From Scleromitrula shiraiana (taxonomy: Eukaryota > Ascomycota > Leotiomycetes > Helotiales > Sclerotiniaceae), in contig JABELC010000014.1 of NCBI GenBank assembly GCA_028455995.1, positions 496,001 to 560,000 on the forward strand: DNA of 64,000 nucleotides, written 5' to 3'. A model generated the notes under the pieces. It was given only the letters and a program-made list of their open reading frames with translations, was not told where the DNA came from and did no database searches. Shown piece by piece: positions 20,110 through 34,802 of the stretch (position 1 is its first letter; the number at the start of each line of letters is the position of its first letter). Made by a program: the position numbers and the translations under genes.

Positions 20110-22801
20110 ATGTCTGACCAACGACGAAAGGTCGTGCCCGCGCAGTTGGGCTTTCTGGCCATTTACAACCCTTCTTTAGGGACTACTGATGAGGACCTAG
20201 ACAATCAAATTGTTTACTATTACCCATCACCAAAGCAGAATGGACACAGAAAGAAAACATCCACCGATACCAAGGATGCCAATGCGGTCGCAAAAGAACA
20301 AAAGAATGAGCAGTTGAGGCAGATTGGACTCGCACAGGGTATGGTAGAATTTGGAAGGAGTTTCTCTGATGGCAGATCTGTAGATACAGTTGAGACTGAG
20401 AAGTCGCGCATCGTTCTACATGAGTTGGAGTCTGGCTGGTGGATATTGGCTGTTAGTATGGTCACTTTTGTCTTGTTGGTTGTACTAATGATAACAATAG
20501 TCGATCAACCTTACGGTATTACCAGGAATAACTAAGGTTCCAGCCTCAAAAGGAAAACCCGCAGAAGAGAAAGAAACAGTTGAATATTCTTCGCGAGAGG
20601 TAAAACCGGCGATATTACTACTCAGCGATCTTCTGCGAGCTCATTCGACTTTCCTCCTCCACCATGCCTCCTCAATGAGCGCTTTGTTTGTTCGAACACA
20701 AAGATCCAAATTTGTTAATATTTTGACTCGATATTGGGATACATACCTGTCAACATGGAACGTACTTATGCATGGAAACCCTGCGAATGATCTATATAGT
20801 GGAATCAAGGTCGCTGCTTGTGGGGAACTTGGGGTAGGAGTTGGTGAAGAAGAGCGAGGTAGTGGCGAACGAGAAGCTCTTGAAGGCATGATCGGCCAAA
20901 TAGATGGGCTTGTTGATATGATGGTTTCCAAGTTTGGTGAGGTACAACCAAAGGATGAGACGAGCAAAGGTTTTGCCGAGCAAACATCGAAACAATCTGG
21001 GCCTTGGCTTGGATCTGGTAATGAGCCAGCAGCAGAAGATGGGGCAATTTTCTTAGGTACTGGCGCGGTATCGAGAAAGTCACTGCGAGCTGTTTCTCAT
21101 TGGGTTGAGGATCTTTATAGATGGGGGCCGTACGCGTACGGAGTCGTTGACAATCCTTCTGCGATCCGCCGTGCAAAGAGAGTCAAGCCTAAATCGAAAC
21201 GAAGATCGGATCCATCTGTAGAAAGTGAAGATCAACAAGCGGGCAAATCTAACAACGAGATTCCTGTTCGTGAAAATGGAAGTCAAACCTCAAGTTTACA
21301 TAACGTTGAACCCCATCCGGTTGAAGAAAGCAACCTCTCGGATACTCTATCCAAAATAAATCTGTCGCGTCCAGCTTTTCGCCGCAACCCTAGTCATACT
21401 AGTACCGAGAGCGAAACCTCTAGAGGCAAGAATTTTGTACAATATTTCAAATTTGGTTACGGAACTCATTGGTCACTTGGTTCGACGACAAAAGATGAAG
21501 AGTCTAATAAACCCTCCATTCCGCCCAAACCCATTTCTTCACTCGATAGTGCTCCAAATGCGACCAAAAAGAGCTTATCCATACCCGAAGTTAACGATTC
21601 TACTCCACATTATCTAATAGGTCTCATGGGTGACATCGAAGATGAGAATCAATATCCTGTCGAATCAGAGGTCGAAAATGACGATTCGGATTCCTATAAT
21701 CCAAGACTAGTACTTCGAACGGTAACTGTAGAATTAGAACGAGAGGAAGATGCACGTCAAGAAACGGAAATCAGTATCGACTATACATATAACAACCGAT
21801 CAACATCTCGACAAACAGGATCCGAACATACAGGAACTTCTAACACTTCCTTCGAAAGTCAAGATAGAAATAAAACTAAGAAGCTCCGGGTAGTTGTCTA
21901 CGTCAATAGGCCATTTATATTCGTCCTTCTTTACGAACTACGAGCTGAATCCCTCGCTTTACCTAAATCTTATCGATCACTAAACGAACAACTCTTTCCT
22001 CTCCACAAACCTCTTCTCAGATCAACTTCTTTCCGTGCTGCCAAACCTGATATTGATCCCTCCTCCAACAACAACAGTATCACAACTCCCGTGTACGACC
22101 TCCTCTACGACCCCATCCTCCTAACCCTGCATTCCACCATCCCCCCTATCCCCGACCCCAGCATCTCATACAATCCACATCCTCCCTCCTGGTCCCGTAT
22201 CGAAGCTTTAAATACCCATATGCAAATCCTCAATACCTATATCGCCACAACCACCGATCCAAACACCCTAGAACGAACCTGCAAAACAAGCCGAGGTTAC
22301 TGGGTCCTCTGGACACGAATCCCCACCCCACTCCCTCCCATCCCAGACCCCTCTCCACTATCCGGTCCCGTCAAAATCCCCACACTTATCGCGGAACATT
22401 CGATGGAAAGTCATCAAGTAGCCTCACCCTTGGATTCAAGCTTAAATCTAAACTCAAACTCTAGATCGAAAAAGAAAAAGGAATCTAGAGCTACCACTCC
22501 CACGAATCCAAATCCAAGCACGAATATGAGTATGAGGAGTGGACCCGCTCATCCGTTTTTGGAGAGTGGTGAGAAGGATGATCTGTTATTATCGTCGGGA
22601 TCGAGGGATAAGGAGATCTTTTTGATAAGGAGGGCAAGTGATTATAATTATATGGGAGGTGCAGGTAAGGGGATGGTGGGGAGGTTGGCGGGTGCGGCGG
22701 GTGGTGATGTTAATGAAGGGGCGGGAGATGGCTGGAGCGCTACTGGGTTGGGTTTGAATACTAAGAGGTATATTGAGGGATTGTTGAGTTTGAATAGGTA
22801 G
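20110..22801 (+). CDS. CCZ1: Vacuolar fusion protein CCZ1 homologue
   Basis: Exons 20110-20451 and 20501-22801 (49-bp intron, GTTAGT donor, CAATAG acceptor) give 880 residues. The splice restores WWILASINLTVLP, the conserved block of the first longin domain of CCZ1/INTU-type proteins. The N-terminus VPAQLGFLAIYNPSLG is also typical. A second conserved part lies around SWLGS-like and SHWVEDLYRWGPYAYGV (near residue 310). Long Ser/Asn-rich disordered stretches and an RVVVYVNRPFIFVLLYE strand region follow. With Mon1, CCZ1 forms the guanine-nucleotide exchange factor for the Rab Ypt7 on late endosomes and vacuoles. It is longer than yeast CCZ1, as usual in filamentous fungi. A further small intron in the disordered part cannot be excluded. 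Confidence 0.85.
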
Positions 22802-25800
22802 ATGGGTGGGTAAGAATTGGATGGTTTTTGTTTGACTGGAAATTTTGATTATAGGGGGGCACTTGGTACCATTTGAGATGGATCAATACATGGATAGATC
22901 AAATTGGCTATATAAACCTATTATTGAAATCAAATATATCGTCACTCAATATCTACGCATTCTTAGGTTTTCCTAGCTTTATGCTCTTGGTGTCTGATTT
23001 CTTCAGATAACTAGGGCTGGATAATAAATAGCATTGCGAACTCCAGACTCGAAATGACATCGATATGTAATCGTGCTACATCTTGTTACTGGCATTCATG
23101 AAGCCAGAGAGATGGTAAAATTCTACGCTCAATGTTTGAATCAAGCTGAGGAGTGTTGTATACATAGATGCTAGTAGCTAAATGTGTCAATTCTATCTCT
23201 TATTTTTTTGGAACAAACTTGACAACTAATATATGGATATTATATCCATAACAGGTAGAGAAGATTTCTATGACAGTGAAGTTCAAAAGACCCCCTCATA
23301 TGTATATATGAGCAACAAAAAAGGAATGAATGAACAAGATACAACTCTTCCGATTTCACTTGACTTGACTCTCATTATAAACTAAACTAGTATATCTGTA
23401 AACTACTGATAATGAGGACAGAATTAGCCCCCCTTTTTACCTCTACAACTAACTTAAACAACTCAACATGGATACAATACAACCTCAGTTCTCAGAAACC
23501 ATCGATATAAAAAGCTTCAAAATAGCGCCAAACGAAGTTCCCCTTTATTTCCCCGATTCATATCCAGCGCAGAGGTTTAACATACCTACAGAACGCAACC
23601 CTAGTCCCAAATCCATGGATCACTCTTACGTCTCTTACAATTATATCATGAATCTCACTCATGATTGATTACCAACGCAGCAAAGATTTAAATCCAAGTC
23701 ATCAATCCACATCAAATCCTCATTCCACTTGTAATTGGATACCAGGGACCAGATACCCTAATTTATCTAAGTCATTCATACATCCATCTCTTATAATCGT
23801 ATAATCTCACCTTATTTACGCACGGCAGGAAACGAATGGAACGAGTGGATGGAGGAAGGAGAAGCTATTGGTTACCGGTGTGGTGAGTAGGCGGACGTTG
23901 CTTGCCAGTTAGGTGGGTTGTGTGGATGGATGGATAGAGCACGAGATGTCCGAATATATAAATTAGGTTTATGGGTAGGCTATGTGTCATGAGGATGAAT
24001 GATGATGACGACGATTAAATCCATGGAGTTGTTTGGCTCTGGTTTGTTTGATCAGGATAGGGGTGAGAAATATCTAGAAGTGTTTGATGGGTTGGAAGTT
24101 GATTAAAAGAATAGGGGAATGAGCATATAGAGTAATCCGTATAGTGTAAAATGATATATCAACTCTTCCACCCCATAATCAATAGTTCGAACTTAAAAGA
24201 AGACCATATAACTCATCCACTTCAAGTGATACAGCATCTATCAAATCAACCCACCGGCACGAACCAAGACTATTTTCCCCTCTCGGCCAGAACGAATATC
24301 AACAATCAATGAATGTAACCCCACCAACCAGTGACAACAAACTCGCAGTACCATCAGCAGTGACTTCATGCAGGTACCTATATCATACTGTCTTATCAAC
24401 CCCACCAAACAGTTGGCAAGTCGCCGATCAAACGTTATACACAAACGTTCATTGATTGCCATTTTCCGGATCGCCCAAATTCAACGCAACTCAACACAAA
24501 CCAAACCCAACTTCCCCTAACTACAACCATCTACGTGATAAACTAACTAAACTTACTCCCAATCTCAATGCAGCGCAGCATCCCTCCATCGCAAAAATTT
24601 CCCTTCTTTGCACGCCATATCATTGCAAACCAACAGTTTGTTCGTTAAATAACCGAATCCAAATCCGAATATTTTGGAAGGATTCAAAACCAATCCTAAG
24701 TTATTTATTTAGATGCATGATATATTTCCGAACAAACAAACAGACTAGACTTCGTATATATGAATCCACTGAAGACCATGCGTTTTCCTCGTGGATATAG
24801 GGGTCATTATGCAGGTAGATGTAGAGTAGTATCCTAGGCGTATGTTGGATGTTGATGTTGGAGGGAGTTGAATTCCGCACTAAAACAGCTACGTGTGTAG
24901 AATTAAGCGGAGTCTGTTTAGTCCGGAATTTGAGGGGAAGGAAAGAAGAGGGTCTAATTCCAATCCAACATGTTAACTAACGTGCATACTAGCGGAATAG
25001 AAAATACTAGCAAGTATATGTAAGATATATGGGTACAAGTACAAATAAGTACCTGCTGTAGTTTAGAATATATTGTGGATGTCCAACGATAACAAATATA
25101 ACAAATTTAAATCACATCAATATCACAACTGTAGCGATAAAGTCCAACCAACTCCACAAACCAACTCCACAAACTAACTCCACAAACCAACAACTGCCCT
25201 CCGACAAGACAAGCGGGAACGGCGGGTCCGATCAATCTTGACCTGACCCGACCCGACCCGGCCAGACCAAACCGATTGCAATTGAAGTTCTCCCTGGTTG
25301 AATGTGATATTTATCTCTCGACCCACAAGTCACGTAATCCTAATGCAAGATTTCCAACTACCAAACAAATGAAAGTCCAACCAAACAACGTCGTTAATAA
25401 AGACAAAAATCCTAATAATTGACCCATTAGTTCTAGAGTTATACTGTAATACCGTATGTAATACTTACTGCAGAAGTTTTTGAGATAGGATTCTAGACTT
25501 TCGGTTTTGGGTGGTAGAGTAATACTAATATAACATTAATGCCGATGATGCCAATGTCAATGCGAATGCAATACGTCATAACTAAACCTTTCTATGTACA
25601 TGATGTGCATGTTCGCCCTAAGAATGTGTAGGTACATTATCAAATGCCGATATAATACTAGTTAACTAGGTGGAGGTATACTAGCTCGCTCACTAGGCTA
25701 CTCAGCCATTCATTACATCACCTACCCACCTTCCACTCCCTCTAACCCCTTCCTCCCTCTTCCTCTCCATACCATACCCACTAGCTCAAAAACGAATCAT

Positions 25801-26260
25801 ACCATTATACCGTCCATCCATACATTCAATCATCCACCCACCTAAAACAAATCAAACTCACACATCTCCATCTCCATTTCCATCAATTACCCACCTCCAA
25901 TATCCTATCCCACAACAGCCAACTTCAACATCGCAAAGATATACCTCCCAACCTATATCCATCTACGGGTCCTCACATCAATTAACCATCCACATTCCAT
26001 CTATCTACTCTATATCATATACACAATATATACGATCATGATACCCAACCTCTTTCCCACCCCGCTCTCACATCCGATCCGCACCATACTTTACTCCTCA
26101 ATCACTCTCATCTCATCTCATCTCATCTCGTCCATAAGATCCTAATCATCTACTCATCGATATATACTAACAATATATAATTTTTGATAAATTCTTCAAA
26201 TGCATGGGTAAGGGGATATGATGATATTTATATCGTATGTTCTAGAGTGTAGCTAGCTAT

Positions 26261-26294
26261 ATACATACATACATACATACATACATACATACAT
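26261..26294. repeat. (ATAC)n microsatellite
   Basis: About eight uninterrupted tetranucleotide units. Confidence 0.9.
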
Positions 26295-26903
26295 GTAGCG
26301 ATCTATCCAGTACAGGTCAGGTTAGATCAGATGCGTATATACATATGTATATACCGATTATTTATCTCATGCATATATATACTGCTATCTATATAAACAC
26401 CCCCAAAAATATATATCCAAAACATCCAAAACCGAACAGAATAGAATGCTATAAAGAAACAGATATAAATATAAAAAAATAATGCCAGTGTAGAAATCAG
26501 ATTGAGGTACTACTACTAGTAAAAGAAATACTCCGAATAATGCAAATAATACCGTAGATCCCAAAGTAGACAGTATATAATATAGACTTTATTTTTATAG
26601 CAGACGAGACAAGATGAAATAAAATAAGATAAAATAAAATACTTGCTCGATCATTAAATAAATTGACACTAAAGCAGACCAAAGCAGACCAAAGCAAAGC
26701 AAAGCGTTCCTCAACTATGAACCAACCAACCAACTAATTAAATACACAAATAAGTAGATAAATAAAGATTTCCCAAACAATTAAATAGTCTGATTATAAT
26801 TATGATTATAATTATAACGATAATTATAACTATTGTCTACTAGTAGTTCGAGTTCACGATAGGAGATGTTATGATACAATATAATAGGATCATCAAATAA
26901 GAT

Positions 26904-26936
<33 letters not shown>
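26904..26936. repeat. (CA)n(TA)n compound microsatellite
   Basis: A CA run passes directly into a TA run. Confidence 0.9.
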
Positions 26937-27415
26937 CTACGAATAAATACAATAAATAAACGCGATTAATCTTTTTTCGATTTTTTCAGTTTTTTATTCG
27001 ATATTGATATTGATATTGATGTTGTTATAGATATGTATTAACACATACTAATCAATATAATTCTATATCCCTCCCTCTCTTCCGAAGTTCCTTTCTTCCT
27101 TCTACAGCTTGTTGAAGGTAAATAGCTGTATTTACTATCTATCCATCTATCCATCTATTTATTCATCTATCTATTTATCTACCAATAAATAGTATACATG
27201 AGACTAGTAATACAATATATAATACCATATATTTATCTATATATATATATATATATATATATCTAAAATAACAATAAATGCAGGTAGATAGATATATGAT
27301 ACAAACGAAACAAAACAAAACAAAACGAAATAAAACGAAATAAAACGAAATGTATATAAAATCCACCATACAGAGAAAACCAAACGAAATATTCGCACTC
27401 GAATTAAATGCATCT

Positions 27416-27464
27416 GTACCGTACCATACCGTACCGTACCATTCCGTACCGTACCATACCATAC
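27416..27464. repeat. GTACC/ATACC pentanucleotide repeat
   Basis: Nine or so five-base units alternating GTACC, ATACC and ATTCC. Confidence 0.85.
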
Positions 27465-28071
27465 GCACCCAGATTAAATTTCCCATTGCCATTGCCATTC
27501 CCAACCCATCCATTCATTCCGCAGAAATCCCATCCACAATATATTTAAATATATATTTAAATTTAGATTTCGATCCCGCAAAAGTCGGGACCACTAGCAT
27601 CAAGGCTTACATAATTAACCTTTCTCCATCCCATCCCATTCCATCCCATCCCCCCCATTCTTAATCATGTCCATTCCCACGTTTTCTTGCCAGTGTCTAC
27701 CAGGGGGGCAGGGAAAGCGAGAGCTAGTTTTTATTTTGAGTAAAAAAATAAGAAAATAAATGAGTAAGTAAGTAATAAAGGAGCTAAAATCTTACATACA
27801 TATATACATGCAGGCATGAAGATGGATACTCGCCAGTCGTAGACGCAAAACGCAAAATGCAAAACGCAAAACGCAGAACGCAGAATGCAAGATTTAGGCA
27901 GCCGAATAAATTGATGGATGCATTGACCATATAGATAGATAGATGTATTATCCATTTATCTACTGAGTAGTGAGTAGTGATGATGATGATGATGATGACA
28001 AGCCCTGGAGGGAGGGCGATTCTTGCTAAGAAATATGTCTGTCCGTTCGTCGCGCCAAATGATACATATAT

Positions 28072-28104
<33 letters not shown>

Positions 28105-28957
28105 TACATACATACGCCAAACAGTAAATTCAAGACCCAAGCTCTATTCCGTATATCATCGCACATTTGCAAAAGAGAAGAAGTAAAAGTCCCCCCTTCC
28201 ACCCCCAAAAAAAGCCAAAAAAAAAAAAAAAAAAACTGTATCCAGTACCAGTAACATAATTTGCCACATGAGCATGAGCATGAGCAGGCAAGGGCAAGAG
28301 ATAGAGATAGAATAGATAGAGATTGTACTACATCGGTAGCGACCTCTGAGTTTCCCCGGTTACACATCACGACGCGCAAAAGATGAAACATACGGCGGTA
28401 CGTAGCGGTCGGTACGGGGGGGGAACTTGTAAGAGTGAGCAAGCAAACAAACAAACGAGAAAAGAAGATGACTTTTATTATTGATATCACTAGACGAATC
28501 AATCGTTTCATTTCACATAGACTACTAGTATGGATCAATCTCTTGGATATTCCTCCGTTTTCATCGCCGAGGAAATTGAGTTGAGCGCTAGCTACTGAGT
28601 AAGTGAGTAACTGACTAAGTGAGTGAGTGAGTGATAAGTATGTAGATAAACAGACAGGAGAAAAAAAATAAGGAATTTAAATTTCAATTTTCAAGCTCAA
28701 ATAAAGTTAAAGATGTTATAGCAAAGATAGCATAAAAAAGCTTACTCTACATGGTTACTGTACAACTGCGTACAATAACAAATCCAATCCCATCCAATCT
28801 AATTTATTCTTGGCGGCTAAAAAGCCTAGCAGGCGACTCACCACAAGAAAACCGTAAAAACCGAATGCGGCACCGATCGCTTGAAGCCTTGAAAAAAATA
28901 CGAAAGAGAAATCATGGCCTAATTCGCGACCTGCTTGCATCAGCAGCCGGGGAAGTA

Positions 28958-29005
28958 CAAGCAAACAAGCAAACAAACAAGCAAACAAGCAAGCAAGCAG
29001 GCAAG
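28958..29005. repeat. CAAG/CAAA tetranucleotide repeat
   Basis: Alternating CAAG and CAAA units over about 48 bp. Confidence 0.85.
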
Positions 29006-29231
29006 TAGGTAAGAGAAGAAGATAATGAATCACGAGGACAAACGCCCACGCCCGCGTCCGCGCACGCGAGAAAGAAACGAAGCAAATCATGGATGGCTAA
29101 GCCATATATATCCCGGCTTACACAAATATTCGAATAAAGGGATAGGGATGGGGATGGATGGATGGATGGATGGATAGTTGGATAGATATTGGGTGATGTG
29201 ATGTATGTGGGTGATGTGAGATTGATCAGTT

Positions 29232-29288
29232 AAACCTAACCTAACCTAACCTGACCTGACCTAACCTGACCTGACCTGACCTGACCCG
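29232..29288. repeat. AACCT/GACCT pentanucleotide repeat
   Basis: About eleven five-base units change gradually from AACCT to GACCT. A related CTAAC/CTAAT array occurs at 57119-57180. It is not the standard fungal telomere hexamer. Confidence 0.85.
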
Positions 29289-32200
29289 ATCCGACCTGGC
29301 CACGTCGGTGAACGCTTGGATGTATACCCATCATCATTCGTATATGATCAAACGAACGAACGAAATTGACGAATTCGTACACCGATAGAATGAATGAATG
29401 AATGAATGAATGAATGGATGGATGAATGGTTGGATTAGCAGGAAAGTGTACAATGTGATTTCTAATATGGTAGGGTGTTTTGACCTTGATAGATGGATGT
29501 CGCTGTTGCTGCGGCACAATTGTAACGCCCCAATTTTAAAACCTTTGACTGGAGAGCAGTACGAGGAGATGTTTGAGGTTTTCAAATAACCGAGGTTCGC
29601 GTCTAATACGACTGTTTTTGTTTCGCGTACAGTAAGTAGTACTTAATAGATTGTGTTGCTCAGACGCTCCAAAAGGTCATGATTCATTGGAGTAAATTGT
29701 GTTCACTGAGGGAATATTTGTGGCCTTTCTCAAATTGACTTATGCTGAACGAGCCCAATCCAGCTATAGGTAGGTCATCGGTAGTGATAAGGTTGTTGTT
29801 ATCCTTGTTTCATCAACATATACTGATGAATGTTAACGTTTGCTTTGCTTTCTTTTTCCCTAATTGGGTACAGATAGAATGAAAATCATGGATTCTCTTG
29901 AATTAGTTTCTTATGTAGAACATCTGACTGTGCATTTTGGGTTGCCGCGTTCAAATCAACCATTTGTTGAAGAAAACATGGTACAAGGTATGACATTGAT
30001 ATTGATTTGAATCGAGGGGAAATTTTATGCATGGTACCGTTTCGGAGACCTTCTCCAGCGCTTCAATGGATAAAGTTGCTTCTCGTATAGACGCAGCTCG
30101 GCAAAGGGATGAGAGAGGCAAAAAAAAAGTTGCCTTGACGCTATAGGCGGGGCCATCAATGTAATGTTAGATTAATCCAAATAAGTCGTTGGAGTTACAT
30201 TCGAATAATAATGCCGGAATCCCAATCATTTGGGTCCTGTGCCTCCTTGTGCCTCCTTTGTACTATAGAAGAATGAACACATTCAGGCGTTCAAATATAA
30301 TATTATATCGGTATGTACCGACGGAATTGTTTTTGATTGTTGTGAGAGAATTCGGGGTTTCTGGGGTCATCAATACTTACCCTTCATCATCCCTGGGGAT
30401 CTCGCAATCCAATCTATTCCTGTGTGATATCCTTGTAAGTGATTTGTTTCATACAGACGCAGCCGGTTGATGGAGAACCACTATGATTCAGGGGAGGGGA
30501 AGCTGATATGAGTCGACCCGAAATTTATTTGGGGAGGTATAATATCTCTTCGTGTAATCCATTCGGACCAATCCACATCCTATCGGTCATCGTGCCATTT
30601 ATGATTTGAGCCCGGTCTCAAGCCGGTGTAGGTAGGGTTTGAATGAACAACTTCGCTTTTTGTAACAGTTAGACATGGTTAAAATGCGGTAGAATAGTTC
30701 CAACTCCATAAGTAAGAAAAGGGGAAGAAAACGTTGGCCGGAACTTTATTGTGTATTGCTTGCATTGATTATTCCCCATACAAACCTTTTTTTTTTCTTT
30801 TCGTACGAATAATCAGGAAACTAGAGCATGTACCGGAGTCCCTTAGGCTGATTTTTGGGCCGGGCGGCCATTGTGAAGGGCCAAGGCTCAATAGAGTCTC
30901 ATGTTATCCAGCGCGCCAAATGATTACATACATTGAGTGGATGCAAAATCAATAAAGTCACAAAGAAGATGAGATTGTGTACAGTGAAGATGGTATAGAT
31001 AATTGGTAATAAATAAAATGAGAAAGTAGGGGTTCACCAAACGCAACGTAACGCGAATGTACGGTATCATAGCACAGCCTCGATGATGTTGTTCCTATTT
31101 GGCCTTGGGGCTCTGGAACTTGTTCGGTTTTTTGTGGTTCTAGTTTCTAGTCTCTAGTCTATTAAGCGGCGGCGTATGCTAGGTTTGTCTAAACTTTCTC
31201 AAGGTACTCGGAAGATTCCCTGTTGAAATGGAATGGGCGATGAGCATCGGGTGAAGGGTAGAAGGGTAGAAGGGTGGAAGTGGATGGTTCAGGGCGATTT
31301 CAAAAAGAGTCAGTGTGTACCTAGGAGCTTAGAAGCTCGTGTAGCACAGTACGAACGAACGAATGCAATAATATGCTCTCAGAAACGCACAGCAAGATGC
31401 AAAAGAATATCACCGAACTGGGGCTTGTGCACCGCTCTTCAAGGTATTTCCAAGCTCTTTCCAAGGTTTGTTGTTGGTTCCCCACTAATTGTAGCCTTGC
31501 CTAATCGAGATAACCGCCGAAGGCAAAGTATTGAGGCGCAACCAATTAGATATTCAAAGCAGGGATTTTAATCATCGCGGGTAGGACGCGGAGTATGTGT
31601 GATGTGCCTCAGAATGGCGCCGATGCAACGTTGAACACAAAATGATTAAAGCGAGCAGCCGCTCAGCTTGGTTAGAAAAATCTGATACATTGGATAACAC
31701 TTTCCATCTTTCCGATAAAACGTTGGATGGGATATAATATATATTTTATGCAGTCATAGAGAGTTTTCTTTTGCTGATTCTCTTATAGAGTAGGTGTAGT
31801 ATTGTATCGGTAGATGAACTATATCTATATGAGTAAATAATAAGTGTGAGAGTGAGGACTGTATTGTATTGGATGGGTCCATAGGTAAGAGAAAAGGCAT
31901 TGGCGGTGTGAAGTTGTTTGGTATTGAGTACATATGTAATACATATGTAATTGAGTACAGTAACTGAGTAAGGAATGGAAATACTTCCGTATATCGCATG
32001 CGCATGGCTAGAAGTTAATAGATCCATCCATCCAACCGTGATCCATCCATCTTCTCCAACCAACCAACCATCATCCACATTCACATTCACATCCACATCC
32101 ACATCCATCCAACTAAACGAAAGACATCCCGTGTAGGAGCAATACAGTGCGGTAAAGTAGTAGATTTGAATAATTCCCTTGCTTACTATACATACATATA

Positions 32201-34755
32201 CATACGTACCCCAAGTGCATAATCATTATAAAAGTGATGAATGATGGAATGATGAATGAGCCTCAAAATTCCTTTTCGTTCTTTTCTATGTACGGAAAAT
32301 ACCTAGGTATTATATATAGTACGTATGTCGGACTTCCTTATTGCTACGTCAAGTTAATTCTTCTTATGTGTCAAGGGAATCTATAATAGACGGCATATAC
32401 ATAGATATCCGTCAATTTGCTATAGTGGATGATCAAGAGATTTCTTGAATTCATCCATCCTACTCATTCATACATACTACTACATACCTAAAAAGACACC
32501 ACAGGAATTTAGTGAAATATCCATTAAAATTCATTATGATTTAGAGATTTAGATTCATTATCATCTCACACCGTTTAGATTATTTAATTCACCTATAAAC
32601 CCCCACTTCTTTAAAGTTTCCAGTTTGCTTACAAAAGTCATCACTCATGACTTTCTTCTATCTTATAGTAGTAGGTAAGTAGCTGGGGGGTTAGTTTCGT
32701 TGGTTGGATTTAATAATTCAAATCAATATAGGATCTAATCCATGATTCCACCATCTTTTAGCTGAACCGCCGAGGAATCTCATTCTAGCGACCATCAACT
32801 TGGCATCAAGAGTGTTCAGTTCCGCAATAGGCGCGCAACATGATAGACCCACTTTAAAAGTACCAAATACCAAATAGTAAATACCAAAGAAAAAAATCAA
32901 AAAAAGAAACCACACATTTTTGGAAGGAAAAGCCACTAAAATATAGCCGATGACGATTATTTCTCTTAATTCGTAATATTTAAACCTTGGATTAGAAAAA
33001 CTTTAACAATTAATTAATTAATTAATTAATTAAAATAGGGGAAAAAAAAGTAAAAAGTAAAAAGTAAAAAAAGACCAAAAGACCAAAAGACCAAAAAACC
33101 AAAAAACCAAAAAAACCATCTAGGTATTAATCGTCGGACTTCGCTTAACCTCCGACGATTATTAGTAAGAGAAAAAAAATATCAAAGCTCAAAGCTCAAG
33201 AAAGAAAAAGACAAGCCCGCCCACAAACCCACAAACCCACCCACATACTCACAAACTCACAAAACCCACAAAATCCACAAATTCACATATCCACCAATCC
33301 ACCAATCCACAAATCCATAAGAGAAGACAAGACAAGACAAGACAAGAGAAGACAAGGGAAGAGAGTTTAACCTACAGGCGCTCGTTAATATATATTAACA
33401 TCCGTCAACCCGCAACCCCCCAACCCCCAACCGCGAAAGAGTAATCATATATTTTTTCTATTTCTATTTCTGATTCCATTTCTATTTCCATTTCGATTTT
33501 ATTTTTTATTTTTAAAATAAAAATAAAATCCTTTTGCATCGACAATCTCCAGTTACCAATCTACTGGGTCAAAAATCCAGAAAATTAAAGAACATCAAGA
33601 ATCGAGAACTTCCATTTCAAAGAAGGAAATAATAAGTGAAAGTGGATAGAAGAATTAAAAAAAAAAACAAAAGAGAATAAGACTCTCGGATAGGAATATA
33701 TTGACTACACTACATTTTGAGGAATTTGATACGATACCGACAGGACATTTAAATCATTTTACTTACTTACTCTTACTCTTATTACTCTTCCTCTTACTCT
33801 TACTCTTATTACTCTTATTACTCTTATTACCCTTACTCTTACCTCTTACCTTTTATTCTTTTAATTATATTTCCAATTTTTTATCACCATCATTATTATT
33901 CTCATCTCATCTCATCTCATCCAATCCAATTTAATTCAAAATTCCATTTCATTACTTTACACAAAGCAGTTACCTCATTACTACTTTTCCAAGGTTCTCC
34001 ACCCCATCCTATCCTGTCCCATTTATATACATACTCGATTTCTATTATAAGAAACTTGAAGATAAATCTTTCATCAATCAATTCACTCAATTCATTCAAT
34101 TCACTCAATTCACTCAATTCACTCAATTCAATCAATCAGAAGGGTATACAAAAATACTTTCCCATTTCGAATAATTATTATAATCAAATCTGGTATCTCG
34201 AATCGAATCGAAAATTCAACAATATCGAAAAAGCGCCTCAAGTGAAGAAGAATAGAAGAGGAGGGGCAAAAAAAAGAGTGTCAAAGGAATATTAATTGAT
34301 TTTGGCTGGTCCAATTCATATCCGTTCAATTTAATTTACTTTACTTCACTCATTCATTGAAAAAAGTATACAAAAAGATCAAGATACTTCCTTCCTTCCT
34401 CGAGTCAGCTTCTTCCTCTAACAAAAATTAAGTTCACGTGAGCGAAATAAATTTCTATATAAAGTTTATTTGAGTTTTGGAACTTCTTCGATTATTCATT
34501 GAAATTGATATTTAATACTCAAGTCATTCAAAATATCTATTTTTCCAAGGGTTTTGATTGTTTACAGCATTGGATTCACCTTCTCGAGAAAAACAACTTA
34601 TCAACTTTTATCCCGGAGGAATTTCATTTTGATTCAGATTCAGATTCAGATTCAGATAGGAGGCGGTAATTATTACGATTAAGGATTTAAGGGTTTTGTT
34701 TCGTGATATGCCTAGGGAATTCATCTGACGCGCAAACCCCCGAATGAAACGAAAC

Positions 34756-34756
34756 A

Positions 34757-34800
<44 letters not shown>
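34756..34800. repeat. (ATTG)n microsatellite
   Basis: About eleven uninterrupted tetranucleotide units, in the presumed leader or promoter of the regulator gene at 35283. Confidence 0.9.

Positions 34801-34802
<2 letters not shown>

Noticed and set aside
23468..23668. 66-codon ORF with non-repetitive composition
   Set aside because: No domain, signal peptide or splice-supported extension, and it sits in repeat-rich intergenic DNA. Kept only as a remark.
27977..28538. Overlapping ORFs of 69-170 codons on both strands
   Set aside because: They are translations of GAT, CATA and A-tract repeats with tandem Tyr-Ile-Cys runs, not genes.
29232..29288. AACCT repeats as an internal telomere remnant
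   Set aside because: The unit is five bases long and does not match the usual fungal TTAGGG hexamer, and there is no sign of a chromosome end or fusion.
33701..33934. 77-codon ORF with a poly-Leu run resembling a membrane helix
   Set aside because: The Leu run comes from a TTACTCTTA simple repeat. No start context or extension supports a protein.
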